DNA of 33,582 bases from Candidatus Gastranaerophilales bacterium (lineage in GTDB: Bacteria; Cyanobacteriota; Vampirovibrionia; Gastranaerophilales; Gastranaerophilaceae): the NCBI GenBank assembly GCA_023662705.1, contig JAMPIM010000002.1, positions 1 to 33,582 of the forward strand. The letters are read 5' to 3'. Position 1 is the first letter of the stretch. Every line of letters starts with the position of its first letter. The notes below the pieces were generated by a model. It ran no database searches. It worked only from the letters and a program-made list of their open reading frames with translations, and was not told where the DNA came from. This document shows positions 15,808 through 23,804 of the stretch, one piece after another. The translations under genes were made by a program, and so were the position numbers.

Positions 15808-16488
15808 ATGGTTAATATTAAAGGTTGGAAGAAATCCGAAATAATATTTTTGAGCTTTGTAATTGTATTTATTATTACGCATTCTATTGTTCGTCAGGAT
15901 AGTCTTATAGCAACAGTTTCTGCTATTTGCGGTATTACTTATACGTTTATTGCTGGGAAGGGAAATCCTGTTTGTTATTTATTTGGGGTTACCGGCTCAG
16001 GTTTTTATTCATATCTGGCTTTTCAGAATCTTTTGTGGGGGAATCTTCTTTTATACCTTTGTTATTATATTCCGATGCAGATTTTGGGCTTCTTTCAGTG
16101 GAATAAAAATTTAAAAGAAGGCAAGAAGGAGATTGTTAAAAGATACTTGCCTAAAAAAGAATTAGCAGTTTTAACTTTCATTACTATTGCGGCGATTATT
16201 GCAACAGCATTTGTATTAAATCATTTTCATGATGCTCATCCGATTTTAGACAGTATTACTACAGTTGGTTCAATTGGCGGTATGTATTTGACTGTAAGAC
16301 GAGCTATCGAACAGTGGATTTTTTGGATGGTTGTTAATTTCTTATCATTAATTATGTGGGTTTCTGTTGCAATGGGCGGGGCAAGAGTTTATTCTACTGT
16401 TATTATGTGGGCTGTTTATTTATTTCTGGCATTCTATTTCTATTTTAGCTGGCGAAAAGAAATTAAATATAGCAAAAATAATATTTAG
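15808..16488 (+). CDS. pnuC: PnuC-like nicotinamide riboside transporter
   Basis: The 226-residue membrane protein has seven or eight hydrophobic segments and the PnuC signature regions: AGKGNPVCYLFGVTGSGFYSYL at about 50-71, LWGNLLLYLCYYIPMQILGF just after it, and the C-terminal RRAIEQWIFWMVVNFLS. PnuC proteins take up nicotinamide riboside (or, in related families, thiamine) by facilitated diffusion for NAD synthesis. No NAD or thiamine gene is adjacent, so the substrate is assigned by similarity only. There is no clear ribosome-binding site. The next gene starts 15 nt later and may be cotranscribed. Confidence 0.88.
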   Translation: MVNIKGWKKSEIIFLSFVIVFIITHSIVRQDSLIATVSAICGITYTFIAGKGNPVCYLFGVTGSGFYSYLAFQNLLWGNLLLYLCYYIPMQILGFFQWNKNLKEGKKEIVKRYLPKKELAVLTFITIAAIIATAFVLNHFHDAHPILDSITTVGSIGGMYLTVRRAIEQWIFWMVVNFLSLIMWVSVAMGGARVYSTVIMWAVYLFLAFYFYFSWRKEIKYSKNNI

Positions 16489-16503
16489 CTGTTTTATAAC
16501 AGT

Positions 16504-17934
16504 ATGCTTAATGTAAATTTCCGCGCTTCAAAGCAAATACCTTATAATTTAACAAATCAGGCTCGAATGATTAATTCTGCGTTGCAGGAAGTAAATCCGA
16601 GTATGCAAAAACTCAATAATGCGACAAGATGTTCGGGTGCAAGGCGAGCAATTGAATCTTTAAAGGAATTAGTCGGAATTGAATGTATCTTTAAAGAAGG
16701 CGGGATAAGCCTAAAGTCCGGGGATAGAGTTATTAATATTATAGCTCCTGATTCTGTAAGTTTGAAGCTTCGAGATCAAAATGCAGAAAAAAGGAAAGAT
16801 TTTAAATATGTAGAAATTAACGGGAGTAATATTGTAGAATCGGAAGGTTTTAATTCTCGTTCAGCTTCTGTAGAAGAGTTTTTGGAATCAATTCTTGAAA
16901 AAATCGATTTTCCTATTTTGCAATTAAGACGTTTCTTTAAACGAGCAGATATTGTTCAGGTTCTTCAAAAAATATCTCCAAAAGCAGTGCTTAGTCAAAA
17001 TGATGCCAAAACGGCAGATGATATAAAAACTCTTTTTTATGAAATTCAAGAACGAATTTCTTCTGTACAGAATGGAGTTTCCCGTTCAAAAATTAAGAAT
17101 GCGTATTCGCATGCCAAACCAAGTCCGCATGGCTCAAAACAGTTGGAATTTGCAGGTATTGGCGTTGATGAAAAAGAGTATTCCGTAAATATTATTACAA
17201 TTGCAGCGGGTCAACAACATCTTGTTGTTAAAGTTGCTAAAGAAGGTAAAGAACCTCAGGTTATAATTGTAGACCCCAAAAACAGGGTCTTAAAAGAGAA
17301 AAATTTGGGTAAAGTTTATAAACTCGGTAGCAGCGCTGTTTACTATACTCAACAAGAAATCGATTCTCCATTGTTTTCTCCAAAGCTGGAAGTCTTAAAG
17401 CGTGAATTAGAAGCTTATAATGAATATTTAAAAGAAAGAATTGCTGAGTTTAATGCATATAAAGCTCATTATTCAACGGGCGAAGTTGGTGTAATTGATA
17501 AAAAGACTTTGGCCTTAATAAAAGATTTAATGAAACAATTTGACGGCTGCAAAGCTAAAATGCTTAAGATTAAAGATGCTCCAAGAAAGAGGGCATTTAA
17601 GGATAAATATAACATTGAAACCAGAGATGGAAGTCCTTCATTGATTTTCAAAAATATTAACGATGAAGGAGAGGTTTTACATCTAAGTTTTCCTACAATG
17701 GCCGGGGTTCGTTGTATGAAGATTATTATAGAAAAACGAAATGGCAATATTGGTAAAAGCTTATTTGTTAATGGAGATAAGCTTGTTAAATTTAATGCTA
17801 CAAGTCTTGGCAGAAGTAAAAGGACTGATACTGATTCGAACTATCATTCGCAGGAAGAAATTGAATCTTCCGGTTTGAAAGAGTTTTTATTAATTCTTAA
17901 GAAACGTTTAGCAATTATACCTAAAAGCGAATAA
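16504..17934 (+). CDS. Unknown protein with three internal repeats
   Basis: This 476-residue protein belongs to no family I recognise and has no signal peptide or membrane helix. Three units of roughly 120-140 residues can be aligned by eye: about 21-137, 168-305 and 333-472. Each has a basic helical first half and a beta-rich second half, and each ends with a short acidic-hydrophobic helix (FNSRSASVEEFLESILEKI at 116-134; YTQQEIDSPL at 281-290, then LEVLKRELE; YHSQEEIESSGLKEFLLILK at 447-466). The N-terminus LNVNFRASKQIP resembles the short N-terminal motifs of other unknown proteins here. It follows the PnuC-like gene by 15 nt. Confidence 0.75.
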   Translation: MLNVNFRASKQIPYNLTNQARMINSALQEVNPSMQKLNNATRCSGARRAIESLKELVGIECIFKEGGISLKSGDRVINIIAPDSVSLKLRDQNAEKRKDFKYVEINGSNIVESEGFNSRSASVEEFLESILEKIDFPILQLRRFFKRADIVQVLQKISPKAVLSQNDAKTADDIKTLFYEIQERISSVQNGVSRSKIKNAYSHAKPSPHGSKQLEFAGIGVDEKEYSVNIITIAAGQQHLVVKVAKEGKEPQVIIVDPKNRVLKEKNLGKVYKLGSSAVYYTQQEIDSPLFSPKLEVLKRELEAYNEYLKERIAEFNAYKAHYSTGEVGVIDKKTLALIKDLMKQFDGCKAKMLKIKDAPRKRAFKDKYNIETRDGSPSLIFKNINDEGEVLHLSFPTMAGVRCMKIIIEKRNGNIGKSLFVNGDKLVKFNATSLGRSKRTDTDSNYHSQEEIESSGLKEFLLILKKRLAIIPKSE

Positions 17935-17967
17935 TGTGTTATTATTGGTATAAGTTAGGGGTGTGTG

Positions 17968-18258
17968 ATGAAATTATTAAAAGTTTTGGGTATAACAAGT
18001 CTGGTATCGGGAGCGGCATGCTTTGCTACTTATATTTATAATGAAGCAAAGTGGGAAGAACGCCAGCGTTTATGGTGGTCACAAGAAATGGTAAGACACT
18101 ATAATCCAGAAAAATATAATGAATTAAAGAATGCTAAAGTTGAAGATTTGAGAGTTTGGCAAGAGGCGGAAACCGAAATACGAGATTCCGTAGAGCATGC
18201 CCGCTCTTTGGAGGGAAAAGCTCAAAGGGCATATTTTGAAGGCGGTTGTTGTAAATAA
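17968..18258 (+). CDS. Unknown small membrane-anchored protein (96 aa)
   Basis: From ATG 17968 the product has 96 residues: an N-terminal hydrophobic helix (LLKVLGITSLVSGAACFATYIY, written from residue 3), then a charged, tryptophan-containing helical region and a C-terminal GGCCK. I prefer this ATG to the GTG immediately before it because an AGGGG site lies about 6 nt upstream. It is probably anchored in the inner membrane with most of the chain on one side. No family is recognised. The tRNA terminator follows within 10 bp and may end this transcript too. Confidence 0.65.
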   Translation: MKLLKVLGITSLVSGAACFATYIYNEAKWEERQRLWWSQEMVRHYNPEKYNELKNAKVEDLRVWQEAETEIRDSVEHARSLEGKAQRAYFEGGCCK

Positions 18259-18267
18259 GCAATAAAA

Positions 18268-18291
18268 AAGACCCCTTACGGAGTCTTCTTT
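18268..18291. terminator. Bidirectional terminator between small gene and tRNA-Ile
   Basis: An 8-bp stem AAGACCCC/GGAGTCTT with loop TTAC lies 3' of the tRNA gene. On the minus strand it is followed by six T residues, a good terminator for the tRNA. On the plus strand the tail CTTTAT is weaker but may serve the small gene ending at 18258. One G-T pair is present. Confidence 0.85.
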
Positions 18292-18294
18292 ATA

Positions 18295-18368
<74 letters not shown>

Positions 18369-18371
18369 TCG

Positions 18372-18423
18372 TTAGAACTTTGTCGATTATGGGGTTTCAG
18401 CTAGTACCCTCGACAAGTTCTAA
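18372..18423. repeat. Long imperfect inverted repeat abutting tRNA-Ile
   Basis: TTAGAACTTTGTCGA (18372-18386) and TCGACAAGTTCTAA (18410-18423) are complementary over 14 pairs with one extra T, around a 23-nt centre. The centre itself contains GGGGT and TACCC, which can also pair. The repeat ends 3 bp from the mature 5' end of the tRNA. It has no T-run on either side that would make it a normal terminator. Confidence 0.8.
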
Positions 18424-18450
18424 TTTATCATGGACAAATTTTAAAATCAA
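18422..18450 (-). promoter_or_regulatory. Candidate promoter of tRNA-Ile
   Basis: On the minus strand, TTGATT (18450-18445) and TAAATT (18427-18422) are 17 bp apart. The start would fall near 18415, inside the outer arm of the inverted repeat. The match to consensus is moderate and was not tested against alternatives. Confidence 0.45.
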
Positions 18451-18498
18451 GCATTTCTTTTTATGTTATTATAAATTTATAGATGGGGAATTAGAGAG

Positions 18499-19806
18499 AT
18501 GAACTTAACAGTAATTGGAACAGGATATGTTGGTTTGGTTGCAGGCGCATGTCTGGCTGATATGGGCAATAATGTTATCTGTGTAGATAATAATATTGAG
18601 AAGCTTGAACAATTGAAACAGGGAATTATTCCTATTTATGAACCCGGGTTGGATGAACTTGTTAAATCAAATGTTCAGGAAAACAGATTAAGATTTTCTA
18701 ATGATTTAGACTCTGCTGTAAAAGAATCTCAAGTTTGTTTTATTGCAGTCGGAACTCCTCAGGATGAAAACGGTGCTGCCGATTTGAGCGGTGTCTTTAC
18801 TGTAGCTGAGCAGATTGCAAAATCCATGAACGAATATAAAGTTATTGTGAATAAGTCAACCGTGCCGGTTGGTACTGCACAAAAAGTTGCAAATATTGTT
18901 AAATCTAATACTAATCACCCCTTTGACGTAGTTTCTAATCCCGAATTTTTGAAACAAGGTAATGCTGTTGATGATTTTTTATCTCCTGACAGAGTTATTA
19001 TTGGTTCTGATTCAGAGAAAGCTACACGTTTGATGCAGGAAATTTATTCCCCGTTTTTAAGAACTGCAAACCGAATTATTCTTATGGATGTTAAATCAGC
19101 AGAAATGACTAAGTATGCCGCAAATTCTTTTTTGGCAACAAAAATTTCTTTCATGAACGAAATTGCCAATCTTTGTGAAAAAGTAGGTGCAGATGCAGAA
19201 ATGGTTCGTGTCGGTATGTCTACGGATACAAGAATCGGTAACAGATTCTTATTCCCTGGGATAGGTTATGGCGGAAGCTGTTTCCCAAAAGACATTGAAG
19301 CTTTGATTAATACAGGAAATGAGTTTGGATGCGAAATGCCTCTTGTTAAATCCGTAAATAAAATTAATCGTCGTCAACGTGAATTATTTGTGAAAAAAAT
19401 TACCAATCGTTTTGGAGAAGATTTGAACGGTAGAATATTTGGAGTTTGGGGGCTGGCTTTTAAACCTAAAACTAATGATATGCGTGAAGCTCCTGCAATT
19501 ACAATTGTTAATGAACTTATTAAACGCGGAGCAAAAGTTAATGCGTATGACCCTAAAGCAATGGATACTTCAAAGCAATTGTATTTAAAAGATAAAATAA
19601 CGTATTCAAGGAATTCCTATGAAGCATTGGAGAATGCTGATGCAATGCTTTTATTAACAGAGTGGAATGAATTCAGACGTCCTGATTTTGACAAAATCAA
19701 ACGACTTATGAAATCTGCAATTATATTCGACGGAAGAAATCAATATGACCCGGTGAGGTTAAAAGAAAAAGGATTTGAGTATATTTGTATAGGAAGAAAT
19801 AATTAA
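18499..19806 (+). CDS. ugd: UDP-glucose 6-dehydrogenase
   Basis: The 435-residue enzyme oxidises UDP-glucose to UDP-glucuronate with two NAD molecules in the cytosol. The Rossmann motif is GTGYVGLVAGACLADMG (7-23). The catalytic cysteine is Cys261 in GYGGSCFPKD. The substrate-binding stretch VSNPEFLKQGNAVDDF and the C-terminal WGLAFKPKTNDMREAPA are also present. Length is normal. The gene stands alone between the tRNA and a convergent thioredoxin gene, with an AGAGAG site before the ATG. Its product is the substrate of the UXS enzyme encoded at 3024. Confidence 0.97.
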   Translation: MNLTVIGTGYVGLVAGACLADMGNNVICVDNNIEKLEQLKQGIIPIYEPGLDELVKSNVQENRLRFSNDLDSAVKESQVCFIAVGTPQDENGAADLSGVFTVAEQIAKSMNEYKVIVNKSTVPVGTAQKVANIVKSNTNHPFDVVSNPEFLKQGNAVDDFLSPDRVIIGSDSEKATRLMQEIYSPFLRTANRIILMDVKSAEMTKYAANSFLATKISFMNEIANLCEKVGADAEMVRVGMSTDTRIGNRFLFPGIGYGGSCFPKDIEALINTGNEFGCEMPLVKSVNKINRRQRELFVKKITNRFGEDLNGRIFGVWGLAFKPKTNDMREAPAITIVNELIKRGAKVNAYDPKAMDTSKQLYLKDKITYSRNSYEALENADAMLLLTEWNEFRRPDFDKIKRLMKSAIIFDGRNQYDPVRLKEKGFEYICIGRNN

Positions 19807-19834
19807 AAAAAAAGGCTTTTAAAGCCCTTTTTTT
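19805..19834. terminator. Bidirectional terminator between ugd and trxA
   Basis: A run of A, then GGCTTT, TAAAGCC and a run of T form a hairpin between convergent genes. The A-run and T-run flank both sides, so it can end both transcripts. One extra C sits at the base of the right arm. Confidence 0.85.
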
Positions 19835-20150
19835 AAACGTGTTTTTCGATATTGGTAATAATTGAGCTCTTTGGCATCAAACCGACCATTCGCTCAACAG
19901 CTTCACCGTCTTTGAATACCATTAAAGTAGGAAGTCCGCTTACCTGATATTTTTTAGCCATTTCTAAGTTGTCATCGGTGTTAATTTTTGCAAATTTAAC
20001 TTTTGAAGACAATTCTTGTTCAACTTCTTCTAAAATAGGGCCGAGTTTTCTGCAAGGTCCGCACCAGTTAGCAAAAAAATCTACTACTATAACTCCATTG
20101 TGTGAAATAACTTCTTTATCAAAGTTTTCTGTATTAATTTCTTGTACCAT
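19833..20150 (-). CDS. trxA: Thioredoxin
   Basis: This is a 105-residue single-domain thioredoxin with the active site WCGPC (Cys30 and Cys33) in VVDFFANWCGPCRKLGPIL and the conserved cis-proline loop SGLPTLMVFKDG. It reduces protein disulfides in the cytosol. An AAAGGAGAG ribosome-binding site precedes the ATG. It shares a short divergent control region with the exonuclease gene. Confidence 0.97.
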   Translation of the reverse strand: MVQEINTENFDKEVISHNGVIVVDFFANWCGPCRKLGPILEEVEQELSSKVKFAKINTDDNLEMAKKYQVSGLPTLMVFKDGEAVERMVGLMPKSSIITNIEKHV

Positions 20151-20170
20151 TTATACTCTCCTTTTGTTCG

Positions 20171-20200
20171 ATTGTACCATATTAATTATGTTTATGCTAT
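20171..20200. promoter_or_regulatory. Overlapping divergent promoters, trxA and exonuclease
   Basis: On the minus strand, TACAAT (20176-20171) preceded by TGG forms an extended -10 for trxA. On the plus strand the same bases begin TTGTAC (20172-20177), 17 bp before TGCTAT (20195-20200), a moderate promoter for the exonuclease gene. The two would compete for polymerase. The plus-strand leader also holds a small GGGTA/TACCC hairpin (20223-20239) ahead of its AGAGGA ribosome-binding site. Confidence 0.45.
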
Positions 20201-20255
20201 CATGTTGCACGAGGAGTAAAAAGGGTAAACAGACTACCCCCAGAGGATAATAAAA

Positions 20256-21173
20256 ATGCCGAGAAAAAAAGAAATAGAAATAGTACTTGATACTGAAACT
20301 ACAGGTTTAGATTATACAAGAGAGAGAATAATCGAATTTGCAGCCGTAAGACTTGAAAACGGAAAGATTAAAGACGAATTTCAAACCTTAATCAATCCGC
20401 ATCAGCATATCAGAAAATCATCAATGGCAGTTCACGGTATTACGGAAGAAATGGTTGCAGATGCACCAAGTGAAGAAGAAGCTTTGCCAAAGATTCTGGA
20501 ATTTATCGGGGATTATCCGATTGTAGCGCATAATGCTATTTTTGATTATTCCTTCCTCAATGAAGCTAAAAAACGTGTTTTTGGAGAATCTTTAAAAAAT
20601 CCTCGCATTGATACCCAGATTATGTTTAAAGAAATTGCTCCTGATTTAGAATCTCACGGTTTGGAAGCTTTAACTAACAGATTTAATGTGGAATTAAATA
20701 ACCACCACAGAGCTATGGCAGATACAATGGGCTTAGCTCTTGCTTATCCAAAGTTAAAAAAGCTATATTTACAGCGTCTCGATTGGCAGAAAAAACAGCT
20801 TGAGAATGTTGATTACTTGTTTGACAGATATTTAAGAATTCAACAAAGTATTGCTACAATGCAGGCTGAATTACAGGATTTGAAATCTGTATTTAAACTT
20901 CACTTTGAACTGGGAGGAGCTCCTTTAGAAGCTGAAACCGGAGAGATGATGGTTTATCAGTCAAAACACTCTTTCGGTTATGAATTTAATGATGTTAAAG
21001 AAGTTTTAGAAAATGTTGGTGCTTTAGAAAAAGCTGTTAAGCTTAATAACGGATTTATTGACAGATTATGCAACGGTTTAAGCTTATCTGACGAATACAA
21101 ACAGATTATTAAAGATGCGCGTCAGGAACTAACTGAAACAAGAAATATTCAGGTTATCAAACCATGCAGATAG
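20256..21173 (+). CDS. DnaQ-like 3'-5' exonuclease with C-terminal extension
   Basis: The 305-residue protein has a complete DEDDh exonuclease domain in its first 170 residues: ExoI DTETTG (12-17), ExoII in IVAHNAIFDYSFL, and ExoIII HRAMAD with the catalytic histidine. This is the proofreading epsilon/PolC exonuclease type. The 135-residue C-terminal part has a charged helical region (MQAELQDLKSVFKLHFELGG) and no domain I recognise; it is absent from a minimal epsilon subunit. It could be the replicative proofreader or a repair nuclease, so no gene symbol is given. The next gene starts 10 nt before its stop codon. Confidence 0.88.
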   Translation: MPRKKEIEIVLDTETTGLDYTRERIIEFAAVRLENGKIKDEFQTLINPHQHIRKSSMAVHGITEEMVADAPSEEEALPKILEFIGDYPIVAHNAIFDYSFLNEAKKRVFGESLKNPRIDTQIMFKEIAPDLESHGLEALTNRFNVELNNHHRAMADTMGLALAYPKLKKLYLQRLDWQKKQLENVDYLFDRYLRIQQSIATMQAELQDLKSVFKLHFELGGAPLEAETGEMMVYQSKHSFGYEFNDVKEVLENVGALEKAVKLNNGFIDRLCNGLSLSDEYKQIIKDARQELTETRNIQVIKPCR

Positions 21174-22522
21174 AACTAATTGTTGATATTGAAAAATTAT
21201 CAAATCTCGGATATGGAATAGCTAAACAGGACGGATATGTAATCTTTGTAGATGGTGCTTGTCCGGGGGATAAAGTTCGAATCCAAATAACCAAAAAGAA
21301 TAAGAATTTTGCGAATGCAAAAGTTTTGGAAGTTATTGAATCTTCACCTCATAGAGTTCAGCCGTTTTGTCCTATGCAGAAAGTTTGTGGTGCATGCCAG
21401 CTTCAATTTATTGATTATGGATATCAGCTAAAACTAAAAAAAGAAATTGTCGAAGATTCAATGCGTGGTCTTGATGTTGAAGTAAGAGATGTTGTTGCAA
21501 GCCCTGAGGATAAACATTACAGACATAAAATTCAGTATCCTGTTTCAGAAACACGTGATTCAAAAAGGATTCTTGCGGGATATTATAAACCAGCTTCGCA
21601 TGAATTGGTTAATATTAAGTATTGTCCGATTCAACCCGAATATTGCGATAAGATTATTGAGTTTATAAGAACAGCTGCACAGGAGTGTGGAATTAGCGGG
21701 TATAAAGAAAAAAGTCATGCCGGTGATTTAAGGCATGTTGTTATCCGCTCATCTGCTTATAATGGTAAAAATCTCGTTATTCTTATTGTCAATTCAACCA
21801 GAGTATTTGATAAACTCAAAAAACTTGCAAATAGAATTTATACCGAACTTGATAATATAGCAGGGGTTGGGGTGAATTTTAATTCACAAAAAACAAATTT
21901 GATACTTGGTAAAGAAACTCAAATGCTTGAAGGAGAAAGTTTTATAGAAGAACAGCTTTGCGATAAAGTGTTTAAAGTAGGTGCAGAAACTTTCTTTCAA
22001 GTGAATCCTAAGAGTGCAGATAATATTTTCAGGTTTGTTAAAGATTATATTTCCAAAAATTTTGAAAATCCGCTAGTTTTAGATGCTTATGCAGGGATAA
22101 CAACTTTTGGTATTTGTTTATCGGATGTCGCAAGAAAAGTTGTTAGCGTGGAAGAAGTCAAAGCTTCTGTACAGCTTGCAGATAAGATTATTAAAGAAAA
22201 CGGGATAAAAAATGTTGAATTGCATAATATGGATGCAGGCATGTTCTTTGAAAAAGAACTTAAAACAAAGGGGCGCAAGTTTGATGTAACCGTGCTTGAT
22301 CCGCCGAGAAAAGGTTGTACGGTTGAGAGCTTGGACTATGCTCTAAAACTTACTAAAGGAAAAATAATTTATGTTTCTTGTAATCCTGCAACTCTAGCGC
22401 GAGATTTGAAATATTTAACAGAAAAAGGGTGCAAGGTTGAATTTGTACAGCCGTTTGATATGTTTCCGCATACTTATCATATTGAGAATGTAGCTGTTAT
22501 CAATATTCCATCCACTTTGTAA
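21164..22522 (+). CDS. rlmD: 4Fe-4S 23S rRNA (uracil-5-)-methyltransferase, RlmD type
   Basis: The 452-residue enzyme makes 5-methyluridine in rRNA (RlmD/RlmCD group) or possibly tRNA. An N-terminal TRAM-like RNA-binding domain occupies about 1-58. Iron-sulfur ligands are Cys69, Cys75, Cys78 (CPMQKVCGAC) and Cys153 (KYCPIQ). The AdoMet site is LDAYAGITTFGI. The catalytic nucleophile is Cys406 in YVSCNPATLARD, preceded by LDPPRKGC. It overlaps the exonuclease gene by 10 nt. Family is secure; the exact uridine is not determined by the sequence. Confidence 0.93.
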   Translation: MQIELIVDIEKLSNLGYGIAKQDGYVIFVDGACPGDKVRIQITKKNKNFANAKVLEVIESSPHRVQPFCPMQKVCGACQLQFIDYGYQLKLKKEIVEDSMRGLDVEVRDVVASPEDKHYRHKIQYPVSETRDSKRILAGYYKPASHELVNIKYCPIQPEYCDKIIEFIRTAAQECGISGYKEKSHAGDLRHVVIRSSAYNGKNLVILIVNSTRVFDKLKKLANRIYTELDNIAGVGVNFNSQKTNLILGKETQMLEGESFIEEQLCDKVFKVGAETFFQVNPKSADNIFRFVKDYISKNFENPLVLDAYAGITTFGICLSDVARKVVSVEEVKASVQLADKIIKENGIKNVELHNMDAGMFFEKELKTKGRKFDVTVLDPPRKGCTVESLDYALKLTKGKIIYVSCNPATLARDLKYLTEKGCKVEFVQPFDMFPHTYHIENVAVINIPSTL

Positions 22523-22553
22523 AGTTTTGTAACAATAATATTACTCTTTGAAA

Positions 22554-22582
22554 TTGAGTCTTTTTTATATACTTATTATATA
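22554..22582 (+). promoter_or_regulatory. Promoter in the first copy of a repeated module
   Basis: TTGAGT (22554-22559) and TATATA (22577-22582) are 17 bp apart. The -35 lies in what would be the right arm of a terminator hairpin followed by six T residues; in this copy the left arm is degraded (ACTC only), so it probably no longer terminates well. Confidence 0.6.
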
Positions 22583-22595
22583 TGTAAGACAAAAG

Positions 22596-23708
22596 ATGGA
22601 AAGTTCAAAGATGTACACTAATTATTCACAAATGAATATGCTTAGTATGGGCTCAGGAATGGGTTACCAGAACTTTCTAGGCGGCGGTCTTGGAATGGGC
22701 GGTTTCGGAATGGGCAGCCTATTCGGTACTGGTTTTGGCGGCTGCAATATGTTCCAAAGCTGTGATGGTTCTGTTAACTATGATGCAATGGCTGGCATGG
22801 CTGTTGGCGGTGTGTTAACAAACTGCTTATTGGGTTTCTTGGGTCAGACAATGGCAAATAGACAAGCTAAGAAAGCAAATTCTCCAGAAGCTAATCTTGA
22901 ATCATTAAAAACAAAACAAGCTAATTTAACTAAAGATGTTGAAACAAAAACAACAGCTTATAATGATGCTAATAAAGCATACGAAACTGCGCAAGGTAAA
23001 TACGAAGCAAATCAAAAAATTATTTCTGATTATTCTGGTTCTGTAAAATTAACTAACGAAACAATAATCGAAAAATATGAAGAATGGTATAAGAGTACAG
23101 ATGCAAATAAAGGAGACGCTCCTTATACTAAAGATCAATATGATAAAGCTGTAGCAGATAAAAAAGCTTATGAAGAAGCTGTAAAAAATGATGCATCTTT
23201 AAAATCAAAAATGGATAAAGCAGAAAATGATAAGAATCTTGCTTATAACGCAAAAGTAAAGGCAGAAGAAGCGTTAGCAGAAGTAAACAAAGCAATTGAA
23301 GATATTAATCAAGTAAACAAGGAAAAAGAAAATCAGCAAATTCTAAGCAAAGCTGACGGCAATCTTTTCAATAGAACATCAGAAAGCAACTTTAATGAAA
23401 AATATATGACTGAAGGCGTTTCTAGAGGTGCCAACGGAGAACTTACATTTAAGAAAAATGTTACTAAAAAGAATCCTGATGGCACAACTTCAACAACTCA
23501 AGAATCTTTTGATGTAACAAGCGGTGACTTAGCTTATGCTTTAAAAATGTTCCAAGAAGTTAAACCGGAAGCAAAAACAAAATGGGCAACTTTATACCAA
23601 GAATTATATAGAGCTTCTGGCGATGATGTTCCATCTAAAACTCAAATTCAAGCTTATGAGAAAATCATTAAACCTTGGATAAATGAACATCCGCAAACCG
23701 AAGCATAA
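22596..23708 (+). CDS. Unknown Gly/Met-rich coiled-coil protein
   Basis: Counting from ATG 22596 the protein has 370 residues. A second ATG at 22611, with GGAAAG seven bases upstream, is at least as good a start. Residues 15-55 are rich in glycine and methionine (short GMG and GFG units). Residues 64-84 are hydrophobic (AMAGMAVGGVLTNCLLGFLG) and could insert in a membrane. Residues 95-265 are alanine- and lysine-rich with heptad-like spacing, a probable long coiled coil. The C-terminus is mixed. There is no signal peptide. The next gene has the same general plan and the same upstream module. No family is recognised. Confidence 0.7.
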   Translation: MESSKMYTNYSQMNMLSMGSGMGYQNFLGGGLGMGGFGMGSLFGTGFGGCNMFQSCDGSVNYDAMAGMAVGGVLTNCLLGFLGQTMANRQAKKANSPEANLESLKTKQANLTKDVETKTTAYNDANKAYETAQGKYEANQKIISDYSGSVKLTNETIIEKYEEWYKSTDANKGDAPYTKDQYDKAVADKKAYEEAVKNDASLKSKMDKAENDKNLAYNAKVKAEEALAEVNKAIEDINQVNKEKENQQILSKADGNLFNRTSESNFNEKYMTEGVSRGANGELTFKKNVTKKNPDGTTSTTQESFDVTSGDLAYALKMFQEVKPEAKTKWATLYQELYRASGDDVPSKTQIQAYEKIIKPWINEHPQTEA

Positions 23709-23730
23709 TATTTGTAAACATTTGTAACAA

Positions 23731-23761
23731 AAAGACTCAATTATGAAATTGAGTCTTTTTT
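23731..23761 (+). terminator. Terminator that also carries the next gene's -35
   Basis: AAAGACTCAATT (23731-23742) and AATTGAGTCTTT (23747-23758) form a perfect 12-bp stem with loop ATGA and end in a T-run. The TTGAGT inside the right arm is also the -35 hexamer of the following promoter. Confidence 0.88.
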
Positions 23762-23777
23762 ATATCCTTTATATATA
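23749..23777 (+). promoter_or_regulatory. Promoter in the second copy of the repeated module
   Basis: TTGAGT (23749-23754) and TATATA (23772-23777) are 17 bp apart, identical in geometry to the copy at 22554. The start would be near 23784, giving a leader of about 20 nt with AAGAAAGATGG before ATG 23805. Confidence 0.65.
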
Positions 23778-23804
23778 TGTAAGATTAAGAAGAAAGATGG
23801 CATA

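Noticed and set aside
22548..22595. TTG start giving the first coiled-coil protein 16 more residues
   Set aside because: The extension would be encoded by the terminator-like arm and promoter of the repeated module, so it cannot be translated from that promoter.
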